A stretch of DNA of 64,000 nucleotides from positions 124,001 through 188,000 of the forward strand of contig NZ_VCPC01000001.1 of the NCBI RefSeq assembly GCF_005938225.1. The letters are read 5' to 3'. A program made the translations under genes and the position numbers. Below, piece by piece: positions 1 through 9,265 of the stretch. Every line of letters starts with the position of its first letter. The first letter of the stretch is position 1. The DNA is from Arenibacterium halophilum. GTDB lineage: Bacteria > Pseudomonadota > Alphaproteobacteria > Rhodobacterales > Rhodobacteraceae. The notes below the pieces were generated by a model, which was not told the DNA's origin, did no database searches, and saw only the letters and a list, made by a program, of their open reading frames with translations.

Positions 1-2399
1 ATGGTCACGGTGCCATCGGCGGAAAGCCCCGCGCCTTCGAGGCGCAAACTGTCAACGCGCTGCTGCTCGCCCAGCGTGGCCGCCAGCGCAAGCGTGCCCT
101 CGGTGCCAGCGGGTTTGGCCCATCCGACCTGCGGCAGCCGCAGCGACACGCCGCGCAAGTCAGAGTTCAGGGTCAGCTTGGGCGGCACACCCGGTGCCAG
201 ATCGACCCGGAACTGCCCTTCGCCCGTGCCGCCCACGGTTCCGGCAGGCAGACCGATGTTGAAGTTTTCAACCGTGTCCTGCGACAGCGCGATGGTGCCT
301 TGTAGCGTGCTGGCTTTGCTCACGCCCTTGCCCAGCGGCTGGCTCCACCGCACGGTTGCTGCCACGCCGCCGATCTGGCCCGGGCCCGACACCTCTATCC
401 CGTCCTGATTGCCACTGATCCGAAGCGCCTGCGCCGTAATACGTTGGCCCGGCACCAGAACCGTACTGTCGGCACCCTCGATCGCGCCATCGAAATGAAA
501 CTCGATCTCGTCGTAATCGACCTTTTTCTTCAGCGGCAAAGAGAGGGTCCCGGCAAGGCTCACCTGCCCTTCGGCCAAGGCAACCGGCAAGGGTGTCTGT
601 TTCAGCACTTCGATCGGCGGGCGGTTCAGCAGCGACATCACCGATGTCACCGCACCCTTGGCCTGAAGTCTCAAGATCCCCGGGGCTGCCTGTTTGATAC
701 CTGTATCGGGCACGATGAAAGACGACCCGACAATCTCGACCGGCCCGCCTTCGTCTGGCGTGACAGTGCCACCGCTGGCCGTCACCACAAAGCGCCGCCC
801 GATCAGCGTGGCCTGCCCGGCGGCATTCTGGATCGGGGGCATGGTGCGCATGAACTGGGTGGTGACACCCTCGAAATCGAAATCCACCGCCATGTCGGGC
901 GCCTGCCCCGGCTCCAGACGCAGCGCGACGTTGATGTCGCGCAGCTGACCGCCCGACAGGTTGCGCTGCACCCAGTCGCGCGGTTTTGGCGCGGCGCGGT
1001 CGGGCCATGCCGCCACCAGCTGTTCGGGCGTCAGATCGGGGACCTGAGCATCCATCGCGATGCGCCAGCCCTCGGGCCCGCCCGCCACCCGGCCCGAGGC
1101 GCGCACCAGCGCATCACCCTGATGAATCACCGCCTGCCCAAGCGTCAGGCGAAACGGGCTCAACTCCAGCTTCAGGTCCACATCCGTCTGATCGACCACC
1201 AAGGGCGTCTCATAGACCCCACGCGGATTCAGCCGCATGTCCGAAAAAGTGAACTGCCCCACGAGATCGCGCAGTTGCCCCTGTTCGACCCCGCCCAGAT
1301 AGGCGCGGCCCTCGGCCCGCAGGCTGCCCCAGGAACTGTCGATGGCAAATTCGTTGAATTCCAGCGTCTGGCGGTCGGGCGCATAGGTAAAATAACTGCG
1401 CGCACCTTCGAACCGGATCGGCCGGGTTCCGGCGGTGGGCTGAATCGCCCCGGCGCCGATCTGCAACGTGGCCGACAGCGGCCCCAGCTGGCCCGCGTTG
1501 TCCACCCCACCGCGCAAAGCACCCGAAATCGGCGCGCGCAGGACGCCTAGCCAGTTCAGCGCCGGGCCCTGCGCCGCAATGTCGGGCGCCGGGATGTCCT
1601 GAACCGAAATGCCGAAACTGGCACGGGTTTCGCCGATGCGGCTGGAATAATTCGCCTCGACCAGCCCGGCGGTGGCCTCGCCCCCCAGCAAAGAAAAACT
1701 GGCCGCTGCGCGCACCTGATCGCCGTCGCGGTCCAGCCGGATTTGGCCGCCATCCAGCGTCCACGCCCGCCCGATGCGCAAGTCTTCGAACCGCAGCGTC
1801 AGCCCTTCCAGATCGACTGCCGTCAGCGCCGTCAGCTGCGGCAGCGACAGCGCCTGATCCCAGCTTTCGATCAGAGCCGGAATACTGGCCGCGCTGCGGA
1901 TCGGGGCCGTGCCATTGCCGAACACCAGCTCGATCTTGCCGGTGGCATCGCGGCGTAGCACCGCAACGGCGCCCGCGACATAGATGCGTTTGGGTTGAAT
2001 CTTGCCACGCAGCAGCGGGCGCATGGCCAGACTGGCCTCGGCGTTGGCCAGTTGCAGAATGCGTTGCCCTTCCGGCCCTGTCAGCGACATGCCTTGCAGC
2101 CGCACCCGCGGACGCCAGCCCTTGCGCAACACGAATTCGATGTCATCGAACGCCAGATCAGCGCCGTTCAGCCCTTCCTCGACGCGCGTCTCGATCCGCT
2201 CGGCCACCCAGCCGGGCACCGCGATCGACTGCCCGATCAGTGCATAGACCCCAACCGCCGCCATCACGCACAGGCCCAGAGTAAAGCCGATCAGCGTTTG
2301 CAGCGCATGCCCCGCCCGACGCCGTCGCCGTCCCGGCGGGCGCACCTTTGGTGGTGTCTGCGGCTGATCGGCCACTGGCTTGCCCTGCTCCTGCTTCAC
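1..2399 (-). CDS. AsmA/YhdP-like DUF3971 envelope protein (3' end beyond window)
   Basis: About 800 residues are visible and the frame is open to the left edge, so the C-terminus is missing. The start is a GTG at 2399, because a TAG lies in the same frame 30 bases upstream with no other start codon between. The N-terminus has a short cytoplasmic stretch rich in Pro and Arg (residues about 10-30), then one membrane helix (about 35-55), then a long periplasmic region of repeated beta-strand-like segments such as TLRFEDLRIGRAWTLDGG. That layout is typical of AsmA-like/YhdP proteins, a family thought to help move phospholipid between the two membranes. It is divergent from the bcp gene. The family assignment rests on architecture and sequence style; I see no catalytic motif, and none is expected. 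Confidence 0.75.
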   Translation of the reverse strand, partial: MKQEQGKPVADQPQTPPKVRPPGRRRRRAGHALQTLIGFTLGLCVMAAVGVYALIGQSIAVPGWVAERIETRVEEGLNGADLAFDDIEFVLRKGWRPRVRLQGMSLTGPEGQRILQLANAEASLAMRPLLRGKIQPKRIYVAGAVAVLRRDATGKIELVFGNGTAPIRSAASIPALIESWDQALSLPQLTALTAVDLEGLTLRFEDLRIGRAWTLDGGQIRLDRDGDQVRAAASFSLLGGEATAGLVEANYSSRIGETRASFGISVQDIPAPDIAAQGPALNWLGVLRAPISGALRGGVDNAGQLGPLSATLQIGAGAIQPTAGTRPIRFEGARSYFTYAPDRQTLEFNEFAIDSSWGSLRAEGRAYLGGVEQGQLRDLVGQFTFSDMRLNPRGVYETPLVVDQTDVDLKLELSPFRLTLGQAVIHQGDALVRASGRVAGGPEGWRIAMDAQVPDLTPEQLVAAWPDRAAPKPRDWVQRNLSGGQLRDINVALRLEPGQAPDMAVDFDFEGVTTQFMRTMPPIQNAAGQATLIGRRFVVTASGGTVTPDEGGPVEIVGSSFIVPDTGIKQAAPGILRLQAKGAVTSVMSLLNRPPIEVLKQTPLPVALAEGQVSLAGTLSLPLKKKVDYDEIEFHFDGAIEGADSTVLVPGQRITAQALRISGNQDGIEVSGPGQIGGVAATVRWSQPLGKGVSKASTLQGTIALSQDTVENFNIGLPAGTVGGTGEGQFRVDLAPGVPPKLTLNSDLRGVSLRLPQVGWAKPAGTEGTLALAATLGEQQRVDSLRLEGAGLSADGTVT

Positions 2400-2471
2400 G
2401 GTTTGCCCGACTTTATTATTGCCCGCGACGGCCTATTATGAAACTCGCAATCCATCACGAATTGGAGCCAA

Positions 2472-2936
2472 ATGATGCCCGAGGTCAACGACATAGCCCC
2501 CGATTTCACCCTGCCCCGCGATGGCGGCGGCGAGGTTTCGCTTGCCAGCCTGCGGGGCGCGCCGGTTGTGCTGTTTTTCTACCCCAAGGATGACACACCG
2601 GGCTGCACCAAGGAATCGATCGGCTTTTCCGCCGATATCGGCGCATTTCAGGACGCGGGCGCGCAGGTGTTCGGCATCTCCAAGGACAGCGTGGCCAAGC
2701 ACGACAAGTTCGTCGCCAAGCACGACCTGAAAACCGGAATGCTGTCGGATGAAAACGGCACCACCTGCGAAGATTACGGCGTCTGGAAGGAAAAGAAGAT
2801 GTACGGCAAGACCTTCATGGGAATCGAGCGGTCGACCTTTCTGATCGACGCCGAGGGCCGCATTGCCAAGATCTGGCCCAAGGTGAAGGTCGACGGCCAT
2901 GTGGCCGAGGTATTGGACGCGGTGCGCGCGCTTTGA
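2472..2936 (+). CDS. bcp: Thioredoxin-dependent thiol peroxidase, Bcp/PrxQ type
   Basis: A 154-residue cytoplasmic peroxiredoxin that would reduce hydroperoxides with electrons from thioredoxin. The peroxidatic cysteine is C45 in YPKDDTPGCTKES, the standard Bcp active site. The resolving cysteine found five residues later in E. coli Bcp is absent (GCTKESIGF); the only other cysteine is in GTTCEDYGVW near residue 100. The protein may therefore act as a 1-Cys enzyme or use a different resolving partner. A GGAG lies about 8 bases before the tandem ATGATG; the second Met (2475) is equally possible. The stop codon overlaps the TTG start of the next gene (TTGA), which suggests translational coupling. 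Confidence 0.93.
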   Translation: MMPEVNDIAPDFTLPRDGGGEVSLASLRGAPVVLFFYPKDDTPGCTKESIGFSADIGAFQDAGAQVFGISKDSVAKHDKFVAKHDLKTGMLSDENGTTCEDYGVWKEKKMYGKTFMGIERSTFLIDAEGRIAKIWPKVKVDGHVAEVLDAVRAL

Positions 2937-3757
2937 GCGAAGGGCAGACGCTGACTCAACGCGCGGTCGAGGTTCTGAGCACCGCCGATGGCCGCGCCAA
3001 GACGGAATTGTCCCGCGCGCATGCGGCGGCTTGGCTTGCCTCGCGCAAGCCCGGGGCCACGCCGATGGCGGTGGGGCGCGGCGATCCTCCCTTGCACCCG
3101 GCCCGGCCCGCACGCCCCAAACTGCTGTTGCCCCGCGAGGTGCCGCGCCGCCGTCCGGGCAGCCCGGCGGGCCGCATCGCCCTGCTACACGCGGTGGCGC
3201 ATATCGAATTGAACGCCGTCGATCTGCACTGGGACATCATCGCACGCTTCGGCCATGTGCCGATGCCGATGGGGTTCTACGACGATTGGGTGCGCGCCGC
3301 CGATGACGAAAGCCGCCATTTTCAGCTGATGTGCGCCTGTCTTGACGGCATGGGCAGCCATTACGGCGCCCTGCCCGCCCACGCCGGGATGTGGCGTGCC
3401 GCCGAAGACACGCGTAACGATCTGCCGGGCCGGCTGGCGGTGGTGCCCATGGTGCTGGAGGCGCGCGGGCTGGACGTGACCCCGGGCATGATCGAGATTT
3501 TCCGCAAGGCCGACGCCACCGAGGCCGTCGCCGCGCTGGAAACCATCTATGCCGAAGAAGTCGCCCATGTGGCCTATGGCTCGAAGTGGTTTCACTTTCT
3601 CTGCGGGCGCGAAAACCGCGACCCGAAAGATGCGTTTCACGACCTTGTTCAACGCTATTTCCACGGCGCGCTGAAGCCGCCATTTAACGACGAAAAACGC
3701 GCCGAGGCCGGGATTCCCCCCGATTTCTACTGGCCTTTGGCAGACGCACATCAGTGA
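2933..3757 (+). CDS. DUF455 family ferritin-like protein
   Basis: 274 residues. The start is the TTG at 2933 that overlaps the bcp stop codon. The core (about residues 85-215) is helical and shows Glu and His pairs expected of a ferritin-like di-iron four-helix bundle: HAVAHIELNAVDLHWD, DDESRHFQLM, VLEARGLDV and IYAEEVAHVAYG. DUF455 proteins share this fold with di-iron oxidases and tRNA hydroxylases, but the reaction of this subfamily is not established. Coupling to a peroxiredoxin suggests a link with iron or peroxide handling, which is inference only. Confidence 0.85.
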   Translation: MSEGQTLTQRAVEVLSTADGRAKTELSRAHAAAWLASRKPGATPMAVGRGDPPLHPARPARPKLLLPREVPRRRPGSPAGRIALLHAVAHIELNAVDLHWDIIARFGHVPMPMGFYDDWVRAADDESRHFQLMCACLDGMGSHYGALPAHAGMWRAAEDTRNDLPGRLAVVPMVLEARGLDVTPGMIEIFRKADATEAVAALETIYAEEVAHVAYGSKWFHFLCGRENRDPKDAFHDLVQRYFHGALKPPFNDEKRAEAGIPPDFYWPLADAHQ

Positions 3758-3948
3758 TGCGCGCAACACACATCCCCGTAACCCCCTGATTCCATCGGCG
3801 GATTTCTGCCTATAAAGGCCGGAATCGCCGCTTCGGCGCCGATGGAATGGCCTCTGGGTTGCCCGAAACAACCCAAGCCAGTAATCACGCGGGGGGAGCG
3901 TGGCCGACAGGGCTGCTCCCATGGGTGGGACGGTTGAAGGAAAACCAC

Positions 3949-5298
3949 GTGCGGACACGTCTGGCGATCAAGACACATGCCATCATGGAACGCTGGTTTC
4001 CCGAGCGGCGCGTGTTCCTGAAATCCGAAAATGACACGCGGTTCATCCGCTTGAAATCGGAAACCCAGTTTCTTGCCTTCATGGGCGTTTCGGTTGTGGT
4101 TGCCTGGGGTATCGTCGCCACCGCCATTGTTCTGATGGACAGCATCGGCGCCAGCAACTTCCGCGATCAGGCCCGCCGCGACCAGCTGATGTTTCAGGAT
4201 CGCCTGAATGCGCTGTCAGCCGAGCGGGACGAACGCGCGGTCGAGGCGATGGTGGCGCAAGAGCGGTTCAACACCGCCTTGGCGCAGATTTCCTCGATGC
4301 AGTCGGAACTGCTGGCCTCGGAAACCCGCCGGCTGGAACTGGAAACCGGGATCGACGTGATCCAAACAACGCTGCGGTCGACCATGAAGGCGCGCGACAC
4401 CGCCCGCCGCAAGGTGGCCGACCTCGAGGCGCAGACAACGGAAACCGCGCAGATCGCCATGGCCGCAGCGCCGGCCCCGCTGAACCTGATGTCCGAAGCG
4501 CTGGCAGAGACCGCGCAGGAACGCGACAACATGCTGGCCGATGCGGAAAACGCGCTGCAGGAACGCGACGAGATCGAACGCGAGCTGAAGCTGCTGCGCG
4601 AAAGCAACGACGATATCTTCCGCCAGCTTGAAGCCGCCGTTGCGGTGTCGGTCGAGCCGCTGGATGCGATGTTCAAAAGCGCGGGCCTTTCGCCCGACCG
4701 GCTGATCGCGCAGGTGCGGCGCGGCTATTCCGGCCAGGGTGGCCCGCTGACCGCCATCAGCTTTTCGACCCGGGGCGAAGAACCATCGCCCGACCAGACC
4801 CGCGCCAACCGCGTTCTGGGCCGGATGGACACGTTGAACATGTACCGCATCGCCGCCGAGAAAGTGCCCTTTGCCAGCCCGATCCGCGATGCCGTGCGCT
4901 ATACCAGCGGCTTTGGCTATCGCCGAGACCCTAAAACCGGCGGGCGCCGGATGCATAACGGATCGGATTTCGCCGGTTCGATGGGGACCAACATCTATGC
5001 CACTGCCGATGGCGTTGTCAGCCATGCCGGATGGTTGTCTGGATTTGGCAAGCTGGTGAAAATCAAGCATGATTTTGGCATCGAAACCTACTATGCCCAT
5101 AACTCTCGGATCCTCGTGAAAGAGGGTCAAAGGATCTCGCGCGGGGATCACATTGCTGATATGGGTAACACAGGCCGGGTCACCGGCACCCATCTCCACT
5201 ATGAAGTGCGCGTTGATGGCACTCCCGTTAACCCCATGACCTACATCAAGGCTGCGAACAATGTTTTCAAAAAGCAAGATCAACGAGCCCGGAAATAA
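3949..5298 (+). CDS. M23 family peptidoglycan endopeptidase with membrane anchor and coiled coil
   Basis: 449 residues. I chose GTG 3949 because GAAGGA sits 8 bases upstream; a longer frame from 3847 has no such signal. There is a cytoplasmic N-terminus, one membrane helix (about residues 40-62, QFLAFMGVSVVVAWGIVATA), then a long periplasmic coiled coil (about 65-215). The C-terminal LytM domain (about 325-440) keeps the zinc motifs HNGSDFAG and HLHYEVR, so it should be an active cell-wall endopeptidase. The end of the gene overlaps the bactofilin start by 38 bases. In other bacteria bactofilin/M23 pairs position wall remodelling, and that role is likely here. Confidence 0.9.
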   Translation: MRTRLAIKTHAIMERWFPERRVFLKSENDTRFIRLKSETQFLAFMGVSVVVAWGIVATAIVLMDSIGASNFRDQARRDQLMFQDRLNALSAERDERAVEAMVAQERFNTALAQISSMQSELLASETRRLELETGIDVIQTTLRSTMKARDTARRKVADLEAQTTETAQIAMAAAPAPLNLMSEALAETAQERDNMLADAENALQERDEIERELKLLRESNDDIFRQLEAAVAVSVEPLDAMFKSAGLSPDRLIAQVRRGYSGQGGPLTAISFSTRGEEPSPDQTRANRVLGRMDTLNMYRIAAEKVPFASPIRDAVRYTSGFGYRRDPKTGGRRMHNGSDFAGSMGTNIYATADGVVSHAGWLSGFGKLVKIKHDFGIETYYAHNSRILVKEGQRISRGDHIADMGNTGRVTGTHLHYEVRVDGTPVNPMTYIKAANNVFKKQDQRARK

Positions 5299-5791
5299 GA
5301 GCTCTGACGACCAGAGCTCGACTTCGGGATCGGCTCCGGCAACCAGCACGCCGACTCCGTCGGATTACCGCGCCAGCGCACCCAAGCCCAAGCCGCCCGC
5401 ATCGACCCTGTCGGCAGACCTGAACATCACCGGCAACATCAAGACCAGCGGTGACATTCAGGTGGAAGGCACGGTTGAAGGCGACATTCGTGCCCACCTG
5501 CTTACCGTTGGGGAATCGGCCACCATCAAGGGCGAAGTCACCGCCGACGACGTGGTGGTGAACGGCCGCATCATCGGCCGCGTGCGCGGTCTGAAGGTGC
5601 GCCTGACGTCGACCGCACGTGTCGAAGGCGACATCATCCACAAGACCATCGCCATCGAAAGCGGCGCGCATTTCGAAGGCTCCGTCCAGCGTCAGGACGA
5701 CCCGCTGAACCCGGGCGCCCGCAACGCGAAACCCGGCCAGGGCAACCCGGCCGCCGCCACACCGCAGGCCACCGCGACGGCCAAGTCCTGA
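5261..5791 (+). CDS. Bactofilin (polymer-forming cytoskeletal protein)
   Basis: 176 residues with a disordered Ser/Pro-rich N-terminus (1-48), a bactofilin beta-helix (about 49-145, with repeating turns such as GDIQVEGTVEGDI and TADDVVVNGRIIG) and a disordered Gly/Ala/Pro tail. Bactofilins polymerise without nucleotide into filaments under the membrane and recruit cell-wall enzymes. The ATG lies inside the last 38 bases of the upstream M23 peptidase gene, so the two are probably co-translated and act together. A strong hairpin terminator follows at 5820-5850. Confidence 0.92.
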   Translation: MFSKSKINEPGNKSSDDQSSTSGSAPATSTPTPSDYRASAPKPKPPASTLSADLNITGNIKTSGDIQVEGTVEGDIRAHLLTVGESATIKGEVTADDVVVNGRIIGRVRGLKVRLTSTARVEGDIIHKTIAIESGAHFEGSVQRQDDPLNPGARNAKPGQGNPAAATPQATATAKS

Positions 5792-5819
5792 TTTCAGGAC
5801 AGTCCTTGCAGACATGACA

Positions 5820-5850
5820 AAGGCGCCTTCCATCGAAGGCGCCTTTTTTT
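5820..5850 (+). terminator. Rho-independent terminator after bactofilin
   Basis: A perfect 11-bp stem (5820-5830 with 5835-5845) with the loop CATC, followed by a run of T. It ends the M23/bactofilin operon. Confidence 0.9.
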
Positions 5851-5941
5851 GTTGCCATACTGTTGACGTCTGGAACGCCTTAACCACGCCGTATTCCTGC
5901 GAGAAAGGATTGGCGGATATTTTGGTTGTTCGGGCGCTCCC

Positions 5942-6658
5942 ATGACGATTTTTGGCATTGGCGTATTTATTGCGGGCTGGATTTACTCGGTCGGGGCCTT
6001 CGGGTTCTTTTTGGGTGTCAGTCTGGGCTGGATCCCCGCTTTGATCATCGCCCACATTGCCGATTTCCTGTTTATCCTAGTGCTTATGCAGATCATGACG
6101 CTTGTCGCAGTTCGCCGCGAGATGGCGGGCCGCCATCCGGCGCATTCACCGCGTGTCATCGGCCGATCGCTACAACGTGCCAATATCTACGAAGGCCCCT
6201 CCGCCGTTTCGCGACTGGTCACGTCCATCCTTTACGCGGTCGCCGCACCGTTCCGGTTGATTGCCCGGGTATTGCGACGCATCAAGGATGTGGGACTTGC
6301 CGTTTTCGAGGTCATAAACCGATATGCGCTGCACGCGGCGGCTTTTGTCATCATCGGAGGCATCGCGGCAATGGTGTTCGAGCGGGAAATCGACGGTACG
6401 TGCACCCAGTTGCAACTGGCTCAGACGCGCAGCGCCGCGTCGGAAATCTGGCTTCGGGATCAGGGGATCAGCCCGGACGACGTTCGCACCAGTGGGAACC
6501 ACGATCTGTGGGCGCGCTATGCGTTGTTGAACGATGACGACTGGGCATGGAACAAGGCGCTGGAATATCGCAAGGATACTTGGAGTATTCCGATGCTGGA
6601 GGCCGAGATCGTCTGGCCACAGGTCTGCGTCTTTCGCGCGCTGGAGTCGCGCACCTGA
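5942..6658 (+). CDS. Membrane protein of unknown function
   Basis: 238 residues. Hydrophobic segments at about residues 3-23, 28-53, 90-105 and 131-146 suggest two to four membrane passes. The C-terminal 90 residues look soluble and polar, with ERE, SPDDVRTSGNHDLW and a Trp-rich stretch near DDDWAWNKALEY. I do not recognise the family. The upstream ribosome site is weak, so the start is uncertain. It stands alone between a terminator and the convergent cyclophilin genes. Confidence 0.65.
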   Translation: MTIFGIGVFIAGWIYSVGAFGFFLGVSLGWIPALIIAHIADFLFILVLMQIMTLVAVRREMAGRHPAHSPRVIGRSLQRANIYEGPSAVSRLVTSILYAVAAPFRLIARVLRRIKDVGLAVFEVINRYALHAAAFVIIGGIAAMVFEREIDGTCTQLQLAQTRSAASEIWLRDQGISPDDVRTSGNHDLWARYALLNDDDWAWNKALEYRKDTWSIPMLEAEIVWPQVCVFRALESRT

Positions 6659-6697
6659 AACGGACCGGCCGGAGGTCATCCGGCCAGCCCTGTCAAA

Positions 6698-7255
6698 TCA
6701 TTCGGTGACCTGCACCTTGGCCATCGCATCGGGCTGGCCGATCACCGCACCGTTCGGGCCTTCGCCGCGCTTGATCGCATCGACCACGTCCATACCTTCG
6801 GTCACTTTCCCGACAACGGTATACTGACCGTTCAGGAAATGGCCTTCGTCGAACATGATGAAGAACTGCGAATTCGCGCTGTTCGGGTCGGACGAGCGCG
6901 CCATCCCGACAACACCGCGATCGAACGGCATGTCGGAAAATTCGGCGGGCACGTTCGGGCGTTCGGATTTGCCCATGCCGGCGCGGCGCATGTCGCCACC
7001 GGTGCGGCCGAACTGCACATCGCCTGTCTGTGCCATGAAACCGTCGATCACGCGGTGGAACACCACGCCGTCATAAGCCCCTTCCGCCGCCAGCGCGGTG
7101 ATCTGCGCAACGTGCTGAGGGGCGACATCCTCGAACAGGTCGATGGTGATCTGGCCGCTGGCCTCGCCTTCCACATCTATGGTCAGGCCAGTTGCCAGCG
7201 CCGGGCCCGCGCCCAGCACCAGCGCCGCCATGGCGGCTGTCAGATCAAGACGCAT
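6698..7255 (-). CDS. Secreted cyclophilin-type peptidyl-prolyl isomerase
   Basis: 185 residues. The start at 7255 gives a clean signal peptide (LTAAMAALVLGAGPALA, cleaved near residue 22), so this copy should fold proteins in the periplasm. Cyclophilin core signatures are present: FHRVIDGFMAQTGD, NSANSQFFI and FLNGQYTVVGKV. Its first 11 bases overlap the end of the upstream paralogue, so the two are co-transcribed. A longer in-frame start at 7327 lies inside the paralogue and is unlikely. Confidence 0.93.
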   Translation of the reverse strand: MRLDLTAAMAALVLGAGPALATGLTIDVEGEASGQITIDLFEDVAPQHVAQITALAAEGAYDGVVFHRVIDGFMAQTGDVQFGRTGGDMRRAGMGKSERPNVPAEFSDMPFDRGVVGMARSSDPNSANSQFFIMFDEGHFLNGQYTVVGKVTEGMDVVDAIKRGEGPNGAVIGQPDAMAKVQVTE

Positions 7256-7754
7256 CGGCCGCCACCTTGACGCTGACCATGCGGTCGGGGTTCGCGGGCG
7301 GCTCGCCCCGGGTGATCGCGTCGACATGCTCCATCCCTGAAATCACACGGCCATAGACAGTGTACTGGCCGTTCAGGAAATGGTTGTCCTTGAAGTTGAT
7401 GAAAAACTGCGAATTCGCGCTGTCGGGGTTCTGCGAGCGCGCGGCGCCCAGCGTGCCGCGATCGTGCGGCAGCTTGGAAAATTCAGCCGGCAGGTTCGGC
7501 AGATCAGAGCCACCGGTGCCCGCCATGCGGATGTTGAACCCGTCTTCCATGTCGCCGTGCTGCACATCGCCCGTCTGCGCCATGAAGCCGTCGATCACGC
7601 GGTGAAAGCAGACGTTGTCATAGGCGCCCGACCGCGCCAGTTCCTTCATGCGCTCGGCGTGTTTGGGGGCCACGTCGGGCAGAAGCTCGATCACGACGGT
7701 GCCGTCCTTCAATTCCAGCAGGATGGTGTTTTCGGGGTCTTTGATCTCGGCCAT
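7245..7754 (-). CDS. ppiB: Cytoplasmic cyclophilin-type peptidyl-prolyl isomerase
   Basis: 169 residues with no signal peptide, so it is expected in the cytoplasm. It carries the same cyclophilin signatures as its neighbour (FHRVIDGFMAQTGD, NSANSQFFINF, FLNGQYTVYG) and is clearly a tandem paralogue of it. The pair probably arose by duplication, after which one copy gained or kept an export signal. It is transcribed away from pgk. Confidence 0.93.
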   Translation of the reverse strand: MAEIKDPENTILLELKDGTVVIELLPDVAPKHAERMKELARSGAYDNVCFHRVIDGFMAQTGDVQHGDMEDGFNIRMAGTGGSDLPNLPAEFSKLPHDRGTLGAARSQNPDSANSQFFINFKDNHFLNGQYTVYGRVISGMEHVDAITRGEPPANPDRMVSVKVAADAS

Positions 7755-7883
7755 CGGGCTCTCCTGTCACTAGGTGTTGGGCCGATACCTAAGCCGGGGG
7801 CCGCCGAATGCCAAGTGATCCATTGACCTCTGGCGAAAATGTGGGACAAACCGCCGGTAACAGTTGGTTCAAAGGAAAGCGGC

Positions 7884-9080
7884 ATGGCCTGGAATACGCT
7901 CGACGATATGGAACTGAACGGCAAGCGCGTGCTGGTCCGCGTCGATATAAACGTTCCGCTCGACAATGGCCGCGTCACCGATGACACCCGTATCCAGCGC
8001 ATCGTGCCCACCCTGCGCGACATCATGGCCGCGGGCGGGCGCCCGGTGATCCTGGCCCATTTCGGCCGCCCCAAGGGCCAGCATGTGCCCGAGATGTCGC
8101 TGGGCCAGTTGGCCGAACCGCTGGCCGCCGCAACGGGCAAGCCGGTTCTGTTCTGTGCCGATTGCCGCGGCCATGCCGCCGAAGCCGCGATCGAGGCGCA
8201 GGACGACAACCAGATCGTGCTGCTGGAAAACACCCGTTTTTATCCCGGCGAGGAAAAGAACGATCCCGAATTAGCGGCCGAATTCGCCAAGTTGGGCGAT
8301 ATCTATTGCAATGATGCCTTCTCGGCAGCCCACCGCGCCCATGCCTCGACCGAAGGCGTGGCACGGTTGCTGCCGTCCTGCGCGGGGCGACTGATGCAGG
8401 CCGAGCTGCGCGCTCTGGAATCCGCGCTTGGCACGCCCGAACGCCCTGTAGCCGCCGTGGTCGGTGGCGCCAAGGTTTCGACCAAACTGGACCTGCTGGG
8501 CAACCTGGTCAGCAAGGTCGACATGCTGGTGATCGGCGGCGGCATGGCCAACACCTTCCTGGCAGCCAATGGTATCGACGTTGGCAAATCGCTGTGTGAA
8601 CACGACATGGCCGACACCGCGCGCGAGATTGCCGCCAAGGCCGCTGAGGCGGGCTGCGAGATCCTGCTGCCGCGTGACGTGGTCGTGGCGCGCGAGTTCA
8701 AGGCCGGGGCCAAGAACCGCACCTGCGGGGTCGAGGACGTAGAGGCGGACGAGATGATTCTGGATGCCGGCCCCGAGACTGTCGCCCATGTAGCGATGGC
8801 GCTGGAGCGCGCGAAAACGCTGATCTGGAACGGCCCGCTGGGTGCTTTCGAGATCGCCCCGTTTGATGCCGCAACCAACGCCGCCGCGCAACAGGCGGCA
8901 GAGCTGACGCGCGCAGGCACGCTCATCAGCGTGGCGGGCGGAGGCGATACGGTCGCCGCGCTGAACCACGCGGGCGCGGGCGAGGATTTCACCTATATCT
9001 CGACCGCGGGCGGCGCCTTTCTGGAATGGATGGAGGGCAAGGAATTGCCCGGCGTCGCGGCCCTGACCCGGCCCGCCTGA
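7884..9080 (+). CDS. pgk: Phosphoglycerate kinase
   Basis: 398 residues, the normal length. The enzyme interconverts 1,3-bisphosphoglycerate plus ADP with 3-phosphoglycerate plus ATP in glycolysis and gluconeogenesis. Signature segments include [30 protein letters not shown], the nucleotide-domain [19 protein letters not shown] and the C-terminal [15 protein letters not shown] 7884 has AAAGGAAA just upstream and starts the conserved protein; the 15 extra codons upstream are not coding. It is followed by the aldolase gene on the same strand. Confidence 0.98.
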   Translation: MAWNTLDDMELNGKRVLVRVDINVPLDNGRVTDDTRIQRIVPTLRDIMAAGGRPVILAHFGRPKGQHVPEMSLGQLAEPLAAATGKPVLFCADCRGHAAEAAIEAQDDNQIVLLENTRFYPGEEKNDPELAAEFAKLGDIYCNDAFSAAHRAHASTEGVARLLPSCAGRLMQAELRALESALGTPERPVAAVVGGAKVSTKLDLLGNLVSKVDMLVIGGGMANTFLAANGIDVGKSLCEHDMADTAREIAAKAAEAGCEILLPRDVVVAREFKAGAKNRTCGVEDVEADEMILDAGPETVAHVAMALERAKTLIWNGPLGAFEIAPFDAATNAAAQQAAELTRAGTLISVAGGGDTVAALNHAGAGEDFTYISTAGGAFLEWMEGKELPGVAALTRPA

Positions 9081-9265
9081 TCGTCTGATCCCGGTCAACA
9101 AACCGCCGCGCCGCGTGCGATTTGTTCCGCGCCGCGTGATGTTGGCGCAAACAGGCTGCCTGCCCGTTGAAAGCGCGTGCGCCCTGCCCTAAACCCTGAC
9201 GAAACGAGTAAAACGCCGCCGGATCCCGCCAAGGACCGGGGCCCTTAGAACAGCGGATTTTTCTT

